Shown: piece by piece, positions 9,840-20,125 of the stretch | Layout: the number at the start of each line of letters is the position of its first letter | How positions within the stretch are numbered: position 1 is the stretch's first letter | NCBI RefSeq assembly: GCF_900497805.2 | Contig: NW_020940358.1 | Coordinates: 25,601,384-25,665,383, forward strand | From: Vombatus ursinus | Lineage: Eukaryota > Chordata > Mammalia > Diprotodontia > Vombatidae | Direction of reading: 5' to 3' | DNA: 64,000 nucleotides | Made by a program: the position numbers and the translations under genes | The notes under the pieces: model-generated | What the model was told of the DNA's origin: nothing | The model's database searches: none | Seen by the model: only the letters and a program-made list of their open reading frames with translations

Positions 9840-10335
9840 GTTATAGAGTCCACACACACAGTGCAGATCTGTGTAGGGAGCATGCAACGATCGCACCATT
9901 ATGTGAGATGTAGTCTCGTCTGTTCTGCTTCAATTGTGCCTGCTGAGCTTGCTCTCTATTCCTATCCCTGGTGTGTGGAGGCCACTTTACAAGAACAAAG
10001 TGCTTTGTGAGATCACAGGAACCAAAGACTATGGGTATTTCTTTAAAAAGTTAATTCCCTACACTTCTCACCTATAAGTGATAGGAAGAGAAAAAGAGGG
10101 ACTCAGAGTCAAGAGGGCAGAAGCACAGAAACACTGGGACAGTAAAATATCAAGATAAAATTATAACTGAGAAAAAGCATTACCAATTACAAAGTCTAGT
10201 TTTGGTCACATTGGCAATTTTGATCTATTGTCAGGTGTCAGATATATGGTAGAAAGGAAACCCTGGAAATTTTCTGAAGCTCTTTTTGCCTGAGCAGGCG
10301 TGCATCTCCACAGCAGCCCAGGGCATTCATCCCGC
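9840..10335. other. Unassigned DNA
   Basis: No gene or repeat family is recognised. It contains the first copy of a 38-bp sequence (10,138-10,175) that recurs at 10,772-10,809. L2 3'-end wording in minus orientation begins at about 10,340. Confidence 0.4.
10138..10175 (+). repeat. Direct repeat, copy 1
   Basis: Its last 27 bases (10,149-10,175) are identical to 10,783-10,809 and the preceding 11 are similar. The source is unknown. Confidence 0.8.
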
Positions 10336-10339
10336 ATCA

Positions 10340-10430
10340 TTTAATAAGCATTTCTTAAGTAGCTGCTACAAGCAATAAACTGTGCTGGGCACTGGGGGAG
10401 GATGGAAAGAAAGAAAGAAAAAAAGAAAGA
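10340..10430 (-). mobile_element. L2 3' end with (AAAG)n
   Basis: ttaataagcatttcttaagtagc...ctgtgctgggcactgggg is the L2 3' terminus in reverse. A short AAAG run follows at 10,408-10,430. Confidence 0.65.
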
Positions 10431-10545
10431 ACCCTCTTCTTTCCAAAGTTCCTCCCTCAACCCAATTAATCGTCCAATCAGTGAATAGACTTGATGTAGT
10501 TTAAAATGTGTAAACAAGATGGTCTATACCCTATGATCTATTTAT

Positions 10546-10928
10546 CAGAGTAGCTCTTAACCTTTGTGTCATGTACCCCTTTGGTAATCTAGTGAGACAT
10601 ATGGACTCCTCAGAATAATATTTTCAAGTGCATAAGATAAAATATATAGGACTACAAAGGAAACCAATTATATTGAAATATGATTGTATATATATAAAAC
10701 CATATATAGATAGAAAACTTTATATATATATATATACACACACATGTAACTTGAGAGGAACAAAGGCATTGGATAGTGAACTATCAAGATAAAATTATAA
10801 CTGAGAAAACTATATATAGAGTTGTTTGATGTATACATATATAATTATAACTATGTATATGTGTGTATATCTATCTATCTATAGTGAGAGAGTGTGTGTG
10901 TTCATGGACCCCAGGTTAAGAACCTTTG
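10546..10928 (+). mobile_element. hAT-like DNA transposon, copy 2, expanded by simple repeat
   Basis: Starts cagagtagctcttaacc and ends ggttaagaacctttg. The interior gtgtcatgtacccctttgg...actcctcagaataatatttt matches copies 1 and 3. The middle (about 10,685-10,885) has grown by TA/CA-rich microsatellite and holds copy 2 of the 38-bp direct repeat (10,772-10,809). Confidence 0.7.
10772..10809 (+). repeat. Direct repeat, copy 2
   Basis: Partner of 10,138-10,175, placed 634 bp downstream and inside hAT copy 2, where the other hAT copies have no such sequence. Confidence 0.8.
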
Positions 10929-11159
10929 TCATAATGAATCTCTTGCTATGAAGTGTCAGTCTCTTTGGTTCAAGAAAGAAAACAACGTTGATTGGCTGAG
11001 AACATCAGACATATCCATTGGGCCAATGCATAAAATAGTAGTTGTTCCAGAAGTGAGCTGGGTCCAAACCAGTGGTGGAAGATTTCGATTCTGGAGTAGA
11101 GGATTAAACTTGAGCAAAGCCCCAGAAATGGAATTACTTTGGGAAGAAGAGAAAACTTC

Positions 11160-11330
11160 CTTCCCTCCTTCCTTCCTTCCTTCCTTCCTTCCTTCCTTCC
11201 TTCCTTCCTTCCTTGCATTCTTTTCCTCTCTCTTTCTTGCTTTCTTTCTCTTACTCTCTTTCTCTCTCTCTCTTTCTCTTTCCCTCATTTCCCTTCCTTC
11301 CTTCTCTCCTCAAAGGGTGAAAAAGGACTT
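11160..11330 (+). repeat. (CCTT)n and CT-rich low-complexity tract
   Basis: About 14 CCTT units, then CTTT/CT runs. The 146- and 110-codon ORFs spanning it on both strands are repeat artefacts (SFLPSFLP and KEGRKEGR repeats). Confidence 0.95.
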
Positions 11331-11404
11331 CTAGTAACTAGGAGCTATCAGTGCAAATGGGAATAGCACCAAATAGGGTGCTATACAAAGATGAATTATG
11401 AGAG

Positions 11405-11935
11405 ACTATGGAGTATTGTGGGAAAGCATTCTGGATTTGAAGTCAGAGGATGTGAGTTTGAATTTTAGTTCTTCTTGCTGTAATTTTGTCAGTTTGGTCA
11501 CTTCCTAAATAAATTCTAGGGGATTGCTTGAGGCGCAGAGAAATTTAGTGACTTGCCCAGGGTCACAGAGCCAGTGGGAGATTTGAACTTCACCTGAGTC
11601 TTTCTTCTTGACTCCATGCCTAGCATTGTGGCCATTATGTGAGGCTGCCTTTGTGAATCAAATGAAATGGAAGCACAAAATGTTCAGGGGATGGGTGGAA
11701 GGTTCAGTTTGGCAAGATCACAGAGGGGCACAGTCAGAGGTGCTGGTGAAGCTGAGAAGGTAAAGCAGAATACTTTTGTCACTTGAATGGATGAATAAAT
11801 GAATGAAAAGCACTGTGAAGACCTCTATGCAAGAGACTGGGGCTACAAATACAAAATTGACAGTTCCTGTCATCAAGGAACTTACATTCTAGTAGGGGGA
11901 GACAGTACCTGTAAGACAGTGGTGGTCAGGGAAGG
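11405..11935. mobile_element. MIR/CORE-SINE and L2 fragments
   Basis: 11,405-11,510 plus MIR (ggatttgaagtcagaggatgtgag), 11,515-11,660 minus (tagtgacttgcccagggtcac), and 11,800-11,935 L2 3' region in minus orientation (tcatcaaggaacttacattctag). 11,936-12,250 is unassigned. Confidence 0.65.
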
Positions 11936-12254
11936 GTGCTTTGGTTTGGGAAGTAACAGAAAGGGTAAATGGAGCCAATAGGAGAGTTGATTGAGTCACA
12001 CTTTCCAGAAGCAGTGGTAGCACTGATCTGATTACTGTTCTCAGACCACGAGGCCAAAATGTGGGTTATTATCCTGGCAGCAGAGTGATTAGTACAGAGA
12101 TGGCTAGGGTATGTGAAACATGGCCTGGAGCCAGCTAGGGCCCCATAGCAGGCCATATGTTTGCTCTGGCTAGCATGGCCCCAGGACAATGGTTCCAAAG
12201 TTGAGACCTTTCCTTCATGAGTCACAGAATTAACTGACTTTGAAGATCTCAAAA

Positions 12255-12490
12255 TGATCTTAGGACACAGAGTGTCAGAGCTGAGGAGACCTTAGAACAC
12301 AGATTGTTAGAACTAGAAGGAACTTTATTACGTGGAAGGTCAGAGCCAGAAGGAACCTCAGTATATAGAAAGCCAGAGCTTTAAAAAACAACTGTAACTT
12401 TTGAACCAGGAGACCTTAGAACTCAGAATATTAGAGCTGAAAGGAATCTTTTATCAACAGAATATACTGTAGATTTTGAATCCTGGAAAG
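12255..12490 (-). repeat. Degenerate tandem array of 33-40-bp units (MIR/L3-tail type)
   Basis: Units of the form cttagaacacaga.tgttagagct.gaaggaac recur about six times (12,258, 12,290, 12,323, 12,356, 12,412, 12,445 region). On the minus strand each reads as ggttccttccagctctgacattctgtgttctaag-like. This is the 3'-end wording of MIR/THER1 and L3, repeated in tandem. Similar plus-strand arrays occur at 20.6, 22.6, 23.3, 36.7 and 58.5 kb. Confidence 0.75.
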
Positions 12491-12499
12491 GACCTTGTG

Positions 12500-12668
12500 T
12501 GACGGCCAAATCTGCCCCACTGTCCGTTTTTGTATGGCCCTCTACTTAAAAATGGTTTTTCACATTTTAAAATACAATAAAATTTTATTTAAAAATCTAT
12601 AAACCATTCTTAGCTCCTGAGCGCATGAAAGCAGGTGGCTGCTGAGGACATAGTTTGCTGACCCCTGA
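12500..12668 (+). mobile_element. hAT-Charlie-like DNA transposon fragment
   Basis: Contains acggccaaatctgcccc.ctgt.cgtttttgta..gccct, acaataaaattttattt and the end gtttgctgacccctgatctag, wording typical of the mammalian elements that run from ...gcggcccgcgggcc to ...tttgccgacccctg. It appears inserted in a minus-strand MIR that continues at 12,669-12,840. Confidence 0.55.
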
Positions 12669-12840
12669 TCTAGTTCAACTCTTCTCCCCCATTTAACAGA
12701 TGGGGAAAATGAGGCTCAGAGACATGAAGTGACTTGTCTGGGTTTAAACAGCATTAAATGTCAGCAACAGAATCTGAACTCAGGTCCTCTGGCTCCAGGT
12801 CCAGCACCTTTTCTAATCTACCATACTGCATCATCTGCCT
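12669..12840 (-). mobile_element. MIR3-like SINE
   Basis: ccatttaacagatggggaaaatgaggctcagagaca...gacttgtctgggt...tctggctccaggtccagc in minus orientation. Confidence 0.75.
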
Positions 12841-12859
12841 GATGTCTCCTTAATGAAGC

Positions 12860-13530
12860 AATTCTATGAACCCTAGATAAAGTTGAAGGATTTTTTTTAA
12901 TCACTTGTTTGCCACAAGAAGACAGCCAACAGCAGTGGTCAGCTAGATGTCCTCTCTGCTGAGGAAATCTTCATTTAACCTTCAGGGCTGGAGAGGGAAA
13001 AGGCGCTGGAAAGGAAAAACGGGATTCTGTTTGCTTTTCATTCCCTGGCCCCAACCCCAGTATCTACTTTCCCCAGAACTAAATTCTCCCATTGTGCTCT
13101 GGTCCCTTTTAGAGCCCAGCACTGTGGTTACAGGGGCAAATGCACCAGGGAGCTAAGGCATCTGGCCTAAGATGCATTCCTACACTCCCCTTCCTTGTCT
13201 GGTTCTTTGCCTGCATGCTTATTTTTTTCTTTGAAAACGAATCCAATCAGGAAGAATTCTATGAGACTCACACCTCCAATGGATAAGTTCCAGCCCTGCT
13301 GTTCTCATTTGGATTCCTGACCACAGCTGACACCCCTGGGCTGTTAGGATTGGAGACATTCAGAGTGAGGGAAAGGTACAAAATCATAGATACATACACT
13401 TTAGACCTGTATAAGACCTTGCACATAGAAGGCAGAGTATCAGAGCAAGGAGGACCTTAGTGTTGTTGATTTAGTCAAAGTTCCTCAGGTCTACTATTAC
13501 ATCAGTGTGGGCACTCCCTCTAATGGCACA
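12860..13530. other. Repeat-free island
   Basis: No repeat family is recognised except a weak MIR-like scrap near 13,400-13,460. It contains no plausible exon. It is listed as a candidate for conserved non-coding DNA. Confidence 0.35.
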
Positions 13531-13534
13531 GCAA

Positions 13535-13665
13535 TCAACTGACAGGTATTTATTAAGCACCTACTGTGTACTAGGCACTGAGGACAAAAAGACAAAAGAT
13601 GTAGTTCATATCCTTCTTAGAGTTAACATTCTAATAGAGGAGACATGCACATATATAAATATATA
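13535..13665 (-). mobile_element. L2 3' end
   Basis: acaggtatttattaagcacctactgtgtactaggcactgagg...tcttagagttaacattctaat: L2 3' terminus read in reverse. Confidence 0.8.
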
Positions 13666-13679
13666 CACAAAAATACATT

Positions 13680-14690
13680 TGTGGCACCTCCTCTGGGCTG
13701 CTTCCCCAAATTATGTTTGTACTCATGAATTGGGTCCCCAAAAAGCAACTGCAGTCTCAGATTTTAAGGGAAACATTGTGGGCCTTATTACTAACATTAT
13801 ATATAGCTTATGAGTCCCCTACCAGTGTGCTTACCATTAACAATGAGCCAGTAGATACAATTAGCCCTTAGCAAAGGTATTTACTAAGATGATGTAATAA
13901 AAACAATATCTACAAAACAATCCCTGTCCTCTCCCTAGAATCCTAGGTCACACTCTCTCAGAGAAACATACAGCATCTGTGGGAAGTGTGGACTCAAACT
14001 AAGAGAATAATAATGAGATATACAAGAGAGGATACATGTATGGCAAAGACAGCTCACAAGGGCCTGGAATGCTTTGTCTCTTTGCCAAGTCCTCATGTAG
14101 ATTTCCTTATGTGCAGTGGTTTTTGCCGAGCCGGCTACTTAGTTGAGTCCCCAGGTCTTTCTTCTCCAATGGCTCTTTTCTCTGTTTCGAGAGGTCTCAC
14201 TTCTCTAAGTTGTTCCTTCCTTGAATTAGTGCTTCTCTGTCTTTCTGAAGCGTGTCTTTACTCCTTCCATTGTAATTTGAACTCTTCTGAAGTGAAGAGG
14301 TCTTGCATTGCCTTGAAGGCTGTCTTCCTCTAGGTAACTTGCTTCTAGATGCCATACCCCAAATTGGGGATGAGACACAAATCCTGTTCTCTTTCTCCCT
14401 CTCCTCCCCAAAGAGCTCCCAAGCCTTCATTCTCTCATACCCTATAAAACTTAACTATTTCAGGTCCAAGAGCTGTGGCTAATTTGTTTCTTAGCCCATC
14501 ATGGCATTCCCTTCTAATTCCCTCGAGATTTCTTTGTTTCTCATAAAGACAAGGCTGTAATTTTACAGTTAGTTTAAGACCTTGTTATCATATTAAAACC
14601 TCATTATCTATGACAAAATCCTCTGAGTGCTTCAACTGATGTGGGGAAGGATAATTGCACTCCCCCCATTCCTTATACAGAAATACAAAA
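13680..14690. other. About 1 kb of unassigned DNA
   Basis: No MIR, L2, L1 or SINE wording is seen. ORFs of 115 codons (13,986-14,333, plus) and 77 codons (14,197-14,430, minus) overlap on opposite strands and look like chance. The block could be an old unrecognised element or a unique region. Confidence 0.35.
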
Positions 14691-14694
14691 TAGT

Positions 14695-15175
14695 TTTAAA
14701 GGGAAAAGAATTAGCAACTGGAGGGATCTAGAAAAGCCTCATGTAGGAGATATATTGAGCCAAGCTTTGAAGGAAATTCTAGTTTGAAGGGTTACTAAGA
14801 GGTGGATCTGAGGAAGGTCTCCATTTCATGTAAGAGGAACAGCCAGTACAAAGGCAGAATGGAAAGTGGAGTGTGTGAGGAAGAGCAAGAAGTACAGACA
14901 ATCTGGAGCATGGAGTATGTGAAGGGGAGTGATGGATAACAAAGCTGGAAAGGTAGGCTGGAGCCAGGTTGTGAAAGGCCAAAGTGGAGAATGTATTTGA
15001 TCCTAGAGGGAATAATGAGCCATTGTAATTTTTTGAGCAGAGGACTGATATGAGCAGACCTGTACTTCAGGAAAATCACTTTGGGATCTATATGAAAGAT
15101 GGATCGGAGCAGGGGTAAAACATGAGTTAGAGACCAGTTAGGATGCTATTGCAATAATTTAAGTGATAAAATAAG
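14695..15175 (-). mobile_element. L2 LINE 3' region
   Basis: Reverse L2 wording: gaggaagagcaagaagtacag, tggaaaggtaggctggagccaggttgtgaaaggcc, tagagggaataatgagccattg, gaaaatcactttggg, tgctattgcaataat. The ORFs of 67 and 94 codons on the minus strand come from it. Confidence 0.8.
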
Positions 15176-15204
15176 ACTGGAAAAGAACTTTCAGGCTACT
15201 CCAA

Positions 15205-15400
15205 ATACCATAGAGGCATTATGGTATAGGAGAAAAAAGTGCTGGGTATAGAATCAGATGACCTGGGTTTGAATCCTGGATTGTGCCCCTTACCTGTGTG
15301 ATTTGGGCAAGTAACCTCACCTCAGTGGTCCTCAGTTTTCTCACCTGTGAAATCAGATAGTTGGAATAAATGACTTCTAAGATCCTTTCCAATTCTATAT
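15205..15400 (+). mobile_element. MIR/THER1 SINE
   Basis: agaatcagatgacctgggtttgaatcctgg...gatttgggcaagtaacctcac...tcagttttctcacctgtga...gatcctttccaattctat. Confidence 0.85.
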
Positions 15401-15474
15401 GAAATTATTAATCATTGTAAGAACAATAATAATTGTTATACTTATAAATGGTTCTATAGATTTCTGTGAAGGTT

Positions 15475-15660
15475 TATGGATAAATTTCCCTTTTCTATTA
15501 CTCCTAGATTTAAGACAATGTCACAACAACCTTCTTCTCTACCACTGCCCTTTAGATCTCTTCTCCACACTAAATTTCTCCAGCTCCTTCAACCAGTCCT
15601 CCTATGGCAGTCTTTGTTCCTTCCACATCTCAATCATCATCTACCTTAAGAACCAAGGCT
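15475..15660 (-). mobile_element. CR1/L3 3' fragment
   Basis: ctccacactaaatttctccagctccttcaaccagtcctcctatggcag is the reverse of the L3 3' region. The SINE at 15,661 cuts it off. Confidence 0.6.
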
Positions 15661-15813
15661 AAGGGGCAGCTAGGTGGTGCAGTGGATAGAACTCTGGCCT
15701 CGGAGTCAGGAAAACCTGAGTTCAAATATGGCCTCATGACACTTGACACTTACTGGCTGTGTGACCCTGGGTGAGTCACTTAACCCTGATTGCCTCACCA
15801 AAAAAAAAAAAAA
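15661..15813 (+). mobile_element. WSINE-like SINE with a perfect 13-bp target duplication
   Basis: Full-length short SINE with a 16-A tail. The word aagaaccaaggct stands directly before it (15,648-15,660) and after its tail (15,814-15,826). The perfect duplication argues for a fairly young insertion. Confidence 0.95.
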
Positions 15814-15826
15814 AAGAACCAAGGCT

Positions 15827-16440
15827 CAGTCCAACCTATTTTTCTTTTCATTCTTGAGGCCTGTGGGCAGCCCAGATTGCTAGAGGTTCTGCCTGAACTA
15901 ATGTGTTCAGGAATCCAGGCTTGGTCCCTCAGAAACCAGGGAATAATTTCTTTGGAAAGCAGAATCCCCCGGACTCTATAGATAATACACTAATTGTCAT
16001 GTCTGCCACAGAATATGTTAGGAACTTCAGGGTCATTAGTAAAGCTCCTTATGCTGTCACAGCAAGAGGAAAGGGACTCACAGACATATCATCACTCATC
16101 TAAATTTTTAATAATGTACCGATCTTCAGACCATTTTGGGTAATCAAAGCCAAATTAGTTTGATACTTGAAGCCATGGATTAACAAGAAGAGCACTAGCT
16201 GTAATATTTCTTTAATGAAAGTTTTATAGGTGATGAGTTTCTGGCTGAATGTTAAGGGCCCTGAGTTAGAAAGTCAGGGTTTGGGTAGAACACTTGGGAC
16301 GTTGACCTCTTCTCCCTGGAGACCCGAATGTGCAAAATCTGACCAATTAAGCGAGCACAGGACAGAAGCCCAAACCCCCTGTAGATGATTCCTGGGCTCA
16401 GAGGAGAAGCTAAGTCTCTTCTCTGAAGGATTCTTAGATT
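15827..16440. other. Repeat-free island
   Basis: No repeat wording is seen. The part at 16,090-16,250 is AT-rich with several TAAT/ATTA words (attagtttgat, ggattaac, ctttaatgaaag), which could be homeodomain-type sites. No exon is seen. Candidate conserved non-coding DNA. Confidence 0.35.
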
Positions 16441-16444
16441 AATC

Positions 16445-16775
16445 CTGTCTTGTCTACACCCTTCCAAATCTTATTTCCTGACCCAACTTCTTGAAGTCTT
16501 CTCAGGTCACTCCACCCCATAGTGATCTCTCTACTCTCTGACCTCTTAAACAATCAAGTGATTATTGATACCATTCATTGGACAATTAATTAGCAACGCA
16601 ATACCTTTGGAATGTCTCATCTATGACTGTTTCCTATTATTATTTAATTTTTTTTATGTATTCATGCCTTAGTTGCCCAACCAGATTGTAAAATCCTTGG
16701 GATCAGGAATCGGTCTTTGTGTCTCCCAATAGTGCCCAATAGCTATCTAGTAAATATTTGTTGATTCGATTTGCT
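16445..16775 (+). mobile_element. L2 3' end
   Basis: tgaagtcttctcaggtcactccacc...cagattgtaaaatccttgggatcagg...agtaaatatttgttgatt: plus-strand L2 terminus. Confidence 0.8.
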
Positions 16776-16869
16776 TAATAGGCAGTTGCTATTTTGCTAC
16801 CTGGATTGACAAGGTCGCCTCCTACAATAATTAGGGCAGCCTGCCCCTGAAAGGCAAGCTTACTGCAGT

Positions 16870-17130
16870 TTTGCTTGAGGGACTTTTTGTTGTCGAGTAG
16901 TTTCAGTTGTGAAATGACTCTTCATGACCTCCCATCTGGGGCTTTCTTGGCAAAGATACTGGAGTGGTTTGCCATTTCCTTCTCCCACTTGTGTTACAGA
17001 TGAGGAAACTGAGGCAAACAAGGTTAAGTGACTTGCCCAGGGTCACACAGCTAGTAAGTGTCTGAGGTCAGATTTGAACTCCTGACTCTAGGCCTGGTGC
17101 TCTATCCACTTTGCCACCTTGCTGCCCTTT
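16870..17130 (-). mobile_element. RTE-tailed SINE (MAR1-like)
   Basis: Full-length in minus orientation. The tail gttgtcgagtagtttcagttg...cttggcaaagatactggagtggtttgccattt is followed by the core cttgcccagggtcacacagctag and the head ttgccaccttgctgccc. Confidence 0.9.
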
Positions 17131-17154
17131 TGAGGGACTTGGTGTAGGATAATG

Positions 17155-17300
17155 GGGAGAGCCCTGAAACTGGAGACAGACCACCTGACTTGAAGGCCCA
17201 AATTTGGTACTTACTGATCACAAGTCACAGAATAAGAGCATCTTAGAGTTGGAAGGGATCTCAGAGTTCATCACAACCAACCTCCCAATAATCAAATAAA
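17155..17300. mobile_element. MIR fragments
   Basis: gccctgaaactggagacagaccacctgac (plus) and acagaataagagcatcttagagttggaagggatctcagag (minus) are partial MIR-type pieces. Confidence 0.5.
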
Positions 17301-17444
17301 GAATCAAATAAACTAATATATGTGAAATGCTTTCAATGTCAGGTATTCTTATCTCTCCTATAGTAGCTCATGCAGGTGTTCAGGCTGTTGCTGCTTTATC
17401 CTCTCCAGGGATACACAACTTGGTATCTCATAAGCCCATTTAAT

Positions 17445-17598
17445 TTTTTTTTTTTTTTTTTGGTGAGGCAATTGGGGTTAAGTGACTTGCCCACAATCTC
17501 ATAGCTAGGAAATATTATGTGTCTGAGTTTGGATTTGAACACAGGTCCTCCTGACTCCAGGGCCAGTGCTCTATCTATTGCGCCACCTAGCAGCCCCC
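17445..17598 (-). mobile_element. WSINE-like SINE with target duplication
   Basis: Reverse full-length SINE with T-tract, tggtgaggcaattggggttaag...gacttgccca...gcgccacctagcagcccc. Flanks agcccatttaat (17,433-17,444) and agcccatttcat (17,599-17,610) are a 12-bp duplication with one difference. Confidence 0.92.
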
Positions 17599-17814
17599 AG
17601 CCCATTTCATTTTTTTTTTTTTTAAGCAGCACTGAATGTCACATTGAGTTGATATCTACCTCTTGGAAATTCCATCCAGAGATGCTGGTTTTGCCCTAAG
17701 GGGCTATCATCCTACTTTTCCTCCATAAAGTGTTAGCTCCCTCTGTTCCCTTTTATCTTTTCCCTTTAGTCCTCATAGAACATGATCTGAAATCCAGTCA
17801 TGATTGTGTGTATG

Positions 17815-17905
17815 TGGTTGTATGCCGCTGTATAAGTCACTTAACTCCCTTGAACCTCAGTTTCCTCCTTTGTAAAGTCTCTCCCTGTAAAAGGTGAGTT
17901 GCAGG
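17815..17905 (+). mobile_element. MIR fragment
   Basis: gtataagtcacttaactcccttgaacctcagtttcctcctttgtaaa: MIR core and tail. The stretch 17,611-17,815 is unassigned. Confidence 0.7.
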
Positions 17906-17929
17906 TATACTTCCTTCTTAGTGTCGATA

Positions 17930-18900
17930 TCATGTGATCCATGTCCATGGCTTTAATAGTCATCTCTATGAAGATCACTCCCAAATCTCTAAACCCATTC
18001 CAGATCTCTCCCAGGCCCCCATTCTCTTGCTAACTGGCTCTTGGATATCTTTACCTAGATGGCTCTCTAGAATTTCAAATTTATTGTCTAAAACTGAACT
18101 CATTGCCTCTCTGTCTGAATATGTCCCTCAGATTCTTAATCTCTGTTAGTGGCACCACCATCTTCCTTGTCTCCCAAGCTCATAACCATGGTATCATCTC
18201 TGGTTTTCCTGCTCCTGTTGCCTCTACTGCAAAAATATTTCTTGTATCTAGTCCTTCATCTCTATTCCCATTCTAAATCATCCTCAGGGCTTCATCTCTT
18301 CTTAACAAAAGACTCTTGCAATATTCCAACTAGTCTTCCTGCCCTGTCTACTCCTGTTCCAATCCATCCTCCACACCATTGTCCAAGTAATCTTCCTGAT
18401 GTTCCACCAGTTGTGGCATTCTTCTACTCAAGAAATCTTCAGTGGCTTCCCATTACCTATTAAATCCCAGGATTTAAACTCCTGACCCTCACATTCAAGG
18501 CCTTCTACAATCTAGCTCTAACCTACCTATCCAATCTTATCTCCTGCTATTCCCTTTCTTATACACTATATTCTAGCCCAACCGGAATATTCTCTATTCC
18601 CTTTTCTCATCTTGCCCTCTCCCACCTCCGTTCCTTTGCTTTCACAGTTCTCCATGTTTGGAATAGATTTTCTTCCTTTTTCTTCTGTTGAAATACTTCT
18701 CTTCAAGGCCTAACTCAGACATCATTTCCTTTATGAAGTCTTTCTTAATTTCATGCCAGTGAAAGTTCTCCTCCTCACCTCAAATTTCTTTTAGCATTTC
18801 CCTTGATTCTCCTTTGCCTCCATTGTGGCCTACCATCTTGTGTTAGACGTATTTGTGGTTCATGTCCTTTATTGAATCAAGACTCTTTGAGAGTATCGAC
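17930..18900 (+). mobile_element. L2 LINE, about 1 kb of the 3' coding and UTR region
   Basis: Long plus-strand L2 segment. Recognisable blocks are gaactcattgcctctctgtc, ggcaccaccatcttcct, cttcagtggcttcccattacctatta, cattcaaggccttctacaatc and catcatttcctttatgaag. The 71- and 104-codon ORFs at 17,934-18,463 are its translated remnants, not host genes. Confidence 0.85.
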
Positions 18901-19014
18901 TGTGCGATTTTGGTTTTTCCTGTCCCTGTGGTAATTTGCACATTGGTCCAGACATGTGATCTCATTAGCAAGTGAGAGCCCCATATGGTAACTCCCCACA
19001 GCCATAGATTGACA

Positions 19015-19165
19015 AGTCACTGTAACTCATAGCCTTAAAGAGCTGCCTGAGGGTGCTAAGAGGTTAAGTGACTTGCCTGTGGTCACACAGCTAGTGTAGA
19101 TCAAAGGCAGGTCTTCAACCAAGGCCTTTCTGACTCTAAGTCCAGCTTTCTATCCATTCTGCCAT
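19015..19165 (-). mobile_element. CORE-SINE/MIR fragment
   Basis: aggttaagtgacttgcctgtggtcacacagctag...ggcaggtcttcaaccaaggcctttctgactctaagtccagc in minus orientation. 18,905-19,015 and 19,170-19,400 are unassigned. Confidence 0.75.
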
Positions 19166-19404
19166 GAATATTATTTGAATTTGTTGAGTGAATTATCAGA
19201 TTGTATAAAAACCAACCCCCATGTTGTGCTTATAGGATGCCAGTGTATCAAATCACTTCAATCATATTGATGCTTGGATATCATATAAACTAAATATCCA
19301 GTTGGTGTAGAATATTTTTCTTATCCCTACCAAAAATTTACCAGAACTGAGACCCTAGAAGAATCACATCAATTGTCACAGTGGAAAGAGAAAGGCAACA
19401 TGGT

Positions 19405-19620
19405 GCCAGGGAGGCAGTAAGGTGCAATGAAATGGGTTCTGCATTTAGAGACAGGAGATCTTGGTTCGAATCCATGCCCTTCTCTTTGTTTCCTATGTGA
19501 CCTTGGGTAAGTCACTTAGCCTTTTGGGTCTCAGTTTTCTCAATTGTAAAATGAGGGGGTTGGATTAGATGGCCTCTTAGATCCCTTCCAGCTTTCAGTT
19601 TTGAATCTGTGAGCCTATGA
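19405..19620 (+). mobile_element. MIR/THER1 SINE
   Basis: Nearly full length: tggttcgaatcc...tatgtgaccttgggtaagtcacttagcc...aatgagggggttggattagatgg...ccttccagc. Confidence 0.85.
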
Positions 19621-20125
19621 ATAGTGTCATCTGCTTTTTTTTTTTCAGATGAGAAAGTGCTAATGAGAATAGACAGAAAGAATCAGCTGAACTTGGTCCA
19701 TGTGTACAGCCAATATTGTACCAATACGTGAACAGTGCAAGCATAGGAACATAAATCTTGAAGGCACCACATCTGGTGGCCTGCTTTGAGAAAGGCCCTG
19801 CTTTAACATGCAGATGTAGCCACAGCCAATTGGAAAAAGAGAGAGACTGATACACAAAGCAGCACATAATGATGAATTGTGACCTACCAGATAGAAGACA
19901 TTGACTAGAGAAGGCATTGTTATCTAGTAGTTGCCAAAATTTCATCAAAGTCTTAGAGTCACCATAGATCAGTCCTGGAAAAGGGAGATGAAACCAAAGA
20001 ATTGATTCCAATAGTTGATTATAGGCACCGTTATATTCTGCCCAGTTTTCGAGTGGCTTAAAAATTTGGCTTACCCTCACAGTCCTGGGACCTAGGAGAT
20101 AGGGACTTTTGTCCCAGGAACTCAA
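19595..20125 (-). other. 176-codon open frame without recognisable protein
   Basis: The longest uninterrupted frame in the window. It begins MSSWDKSPYLLG and ends in MIR sequence at 19,595-19,620. It shows no signal peptide, domain or repeat that I recognise. Part of it overlaps the duplicated sequence at 19,653-19,815, whose second copy has no matching frame. The most likely reading is a chance ORF in non-coding DNA. Confidence 0.15.
19653..19815 (+). repeat. Unrecognised duplicated sequence, copy A
   Basis: Aligns with 20,942-21,108. Shared blocks in order are gaaagtg(c/t)taatgagaa(t/a)aga, g..ctg.ac.tgg.cc, ttgaagg, ccacatctgg(t/g)ggcctgc, ttg.gaaag. It does not fit MIR, L2, L3, L1 or the SINEs found elsewhere in the window. 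Confidence 0.65.

Noticed and set aside
10894-11334. 146-codon plus and 110-codon minus ORFs
   Set aside because: They run through the (CCTT)n tract and hAT copy 2; low-complexity artefacts.
12255-12490. CRISPR-like regularly spaced repeats
   Set aside because: Vertebrate DNA; units are contiguous and degenerate with no spacers. A tandem array of retroposon tails explains it.
17934-18463. Possible exons (71 and 104 codons)
   Set aside because: The sequence is plus-strand L2 3' coding/UTR remnant.
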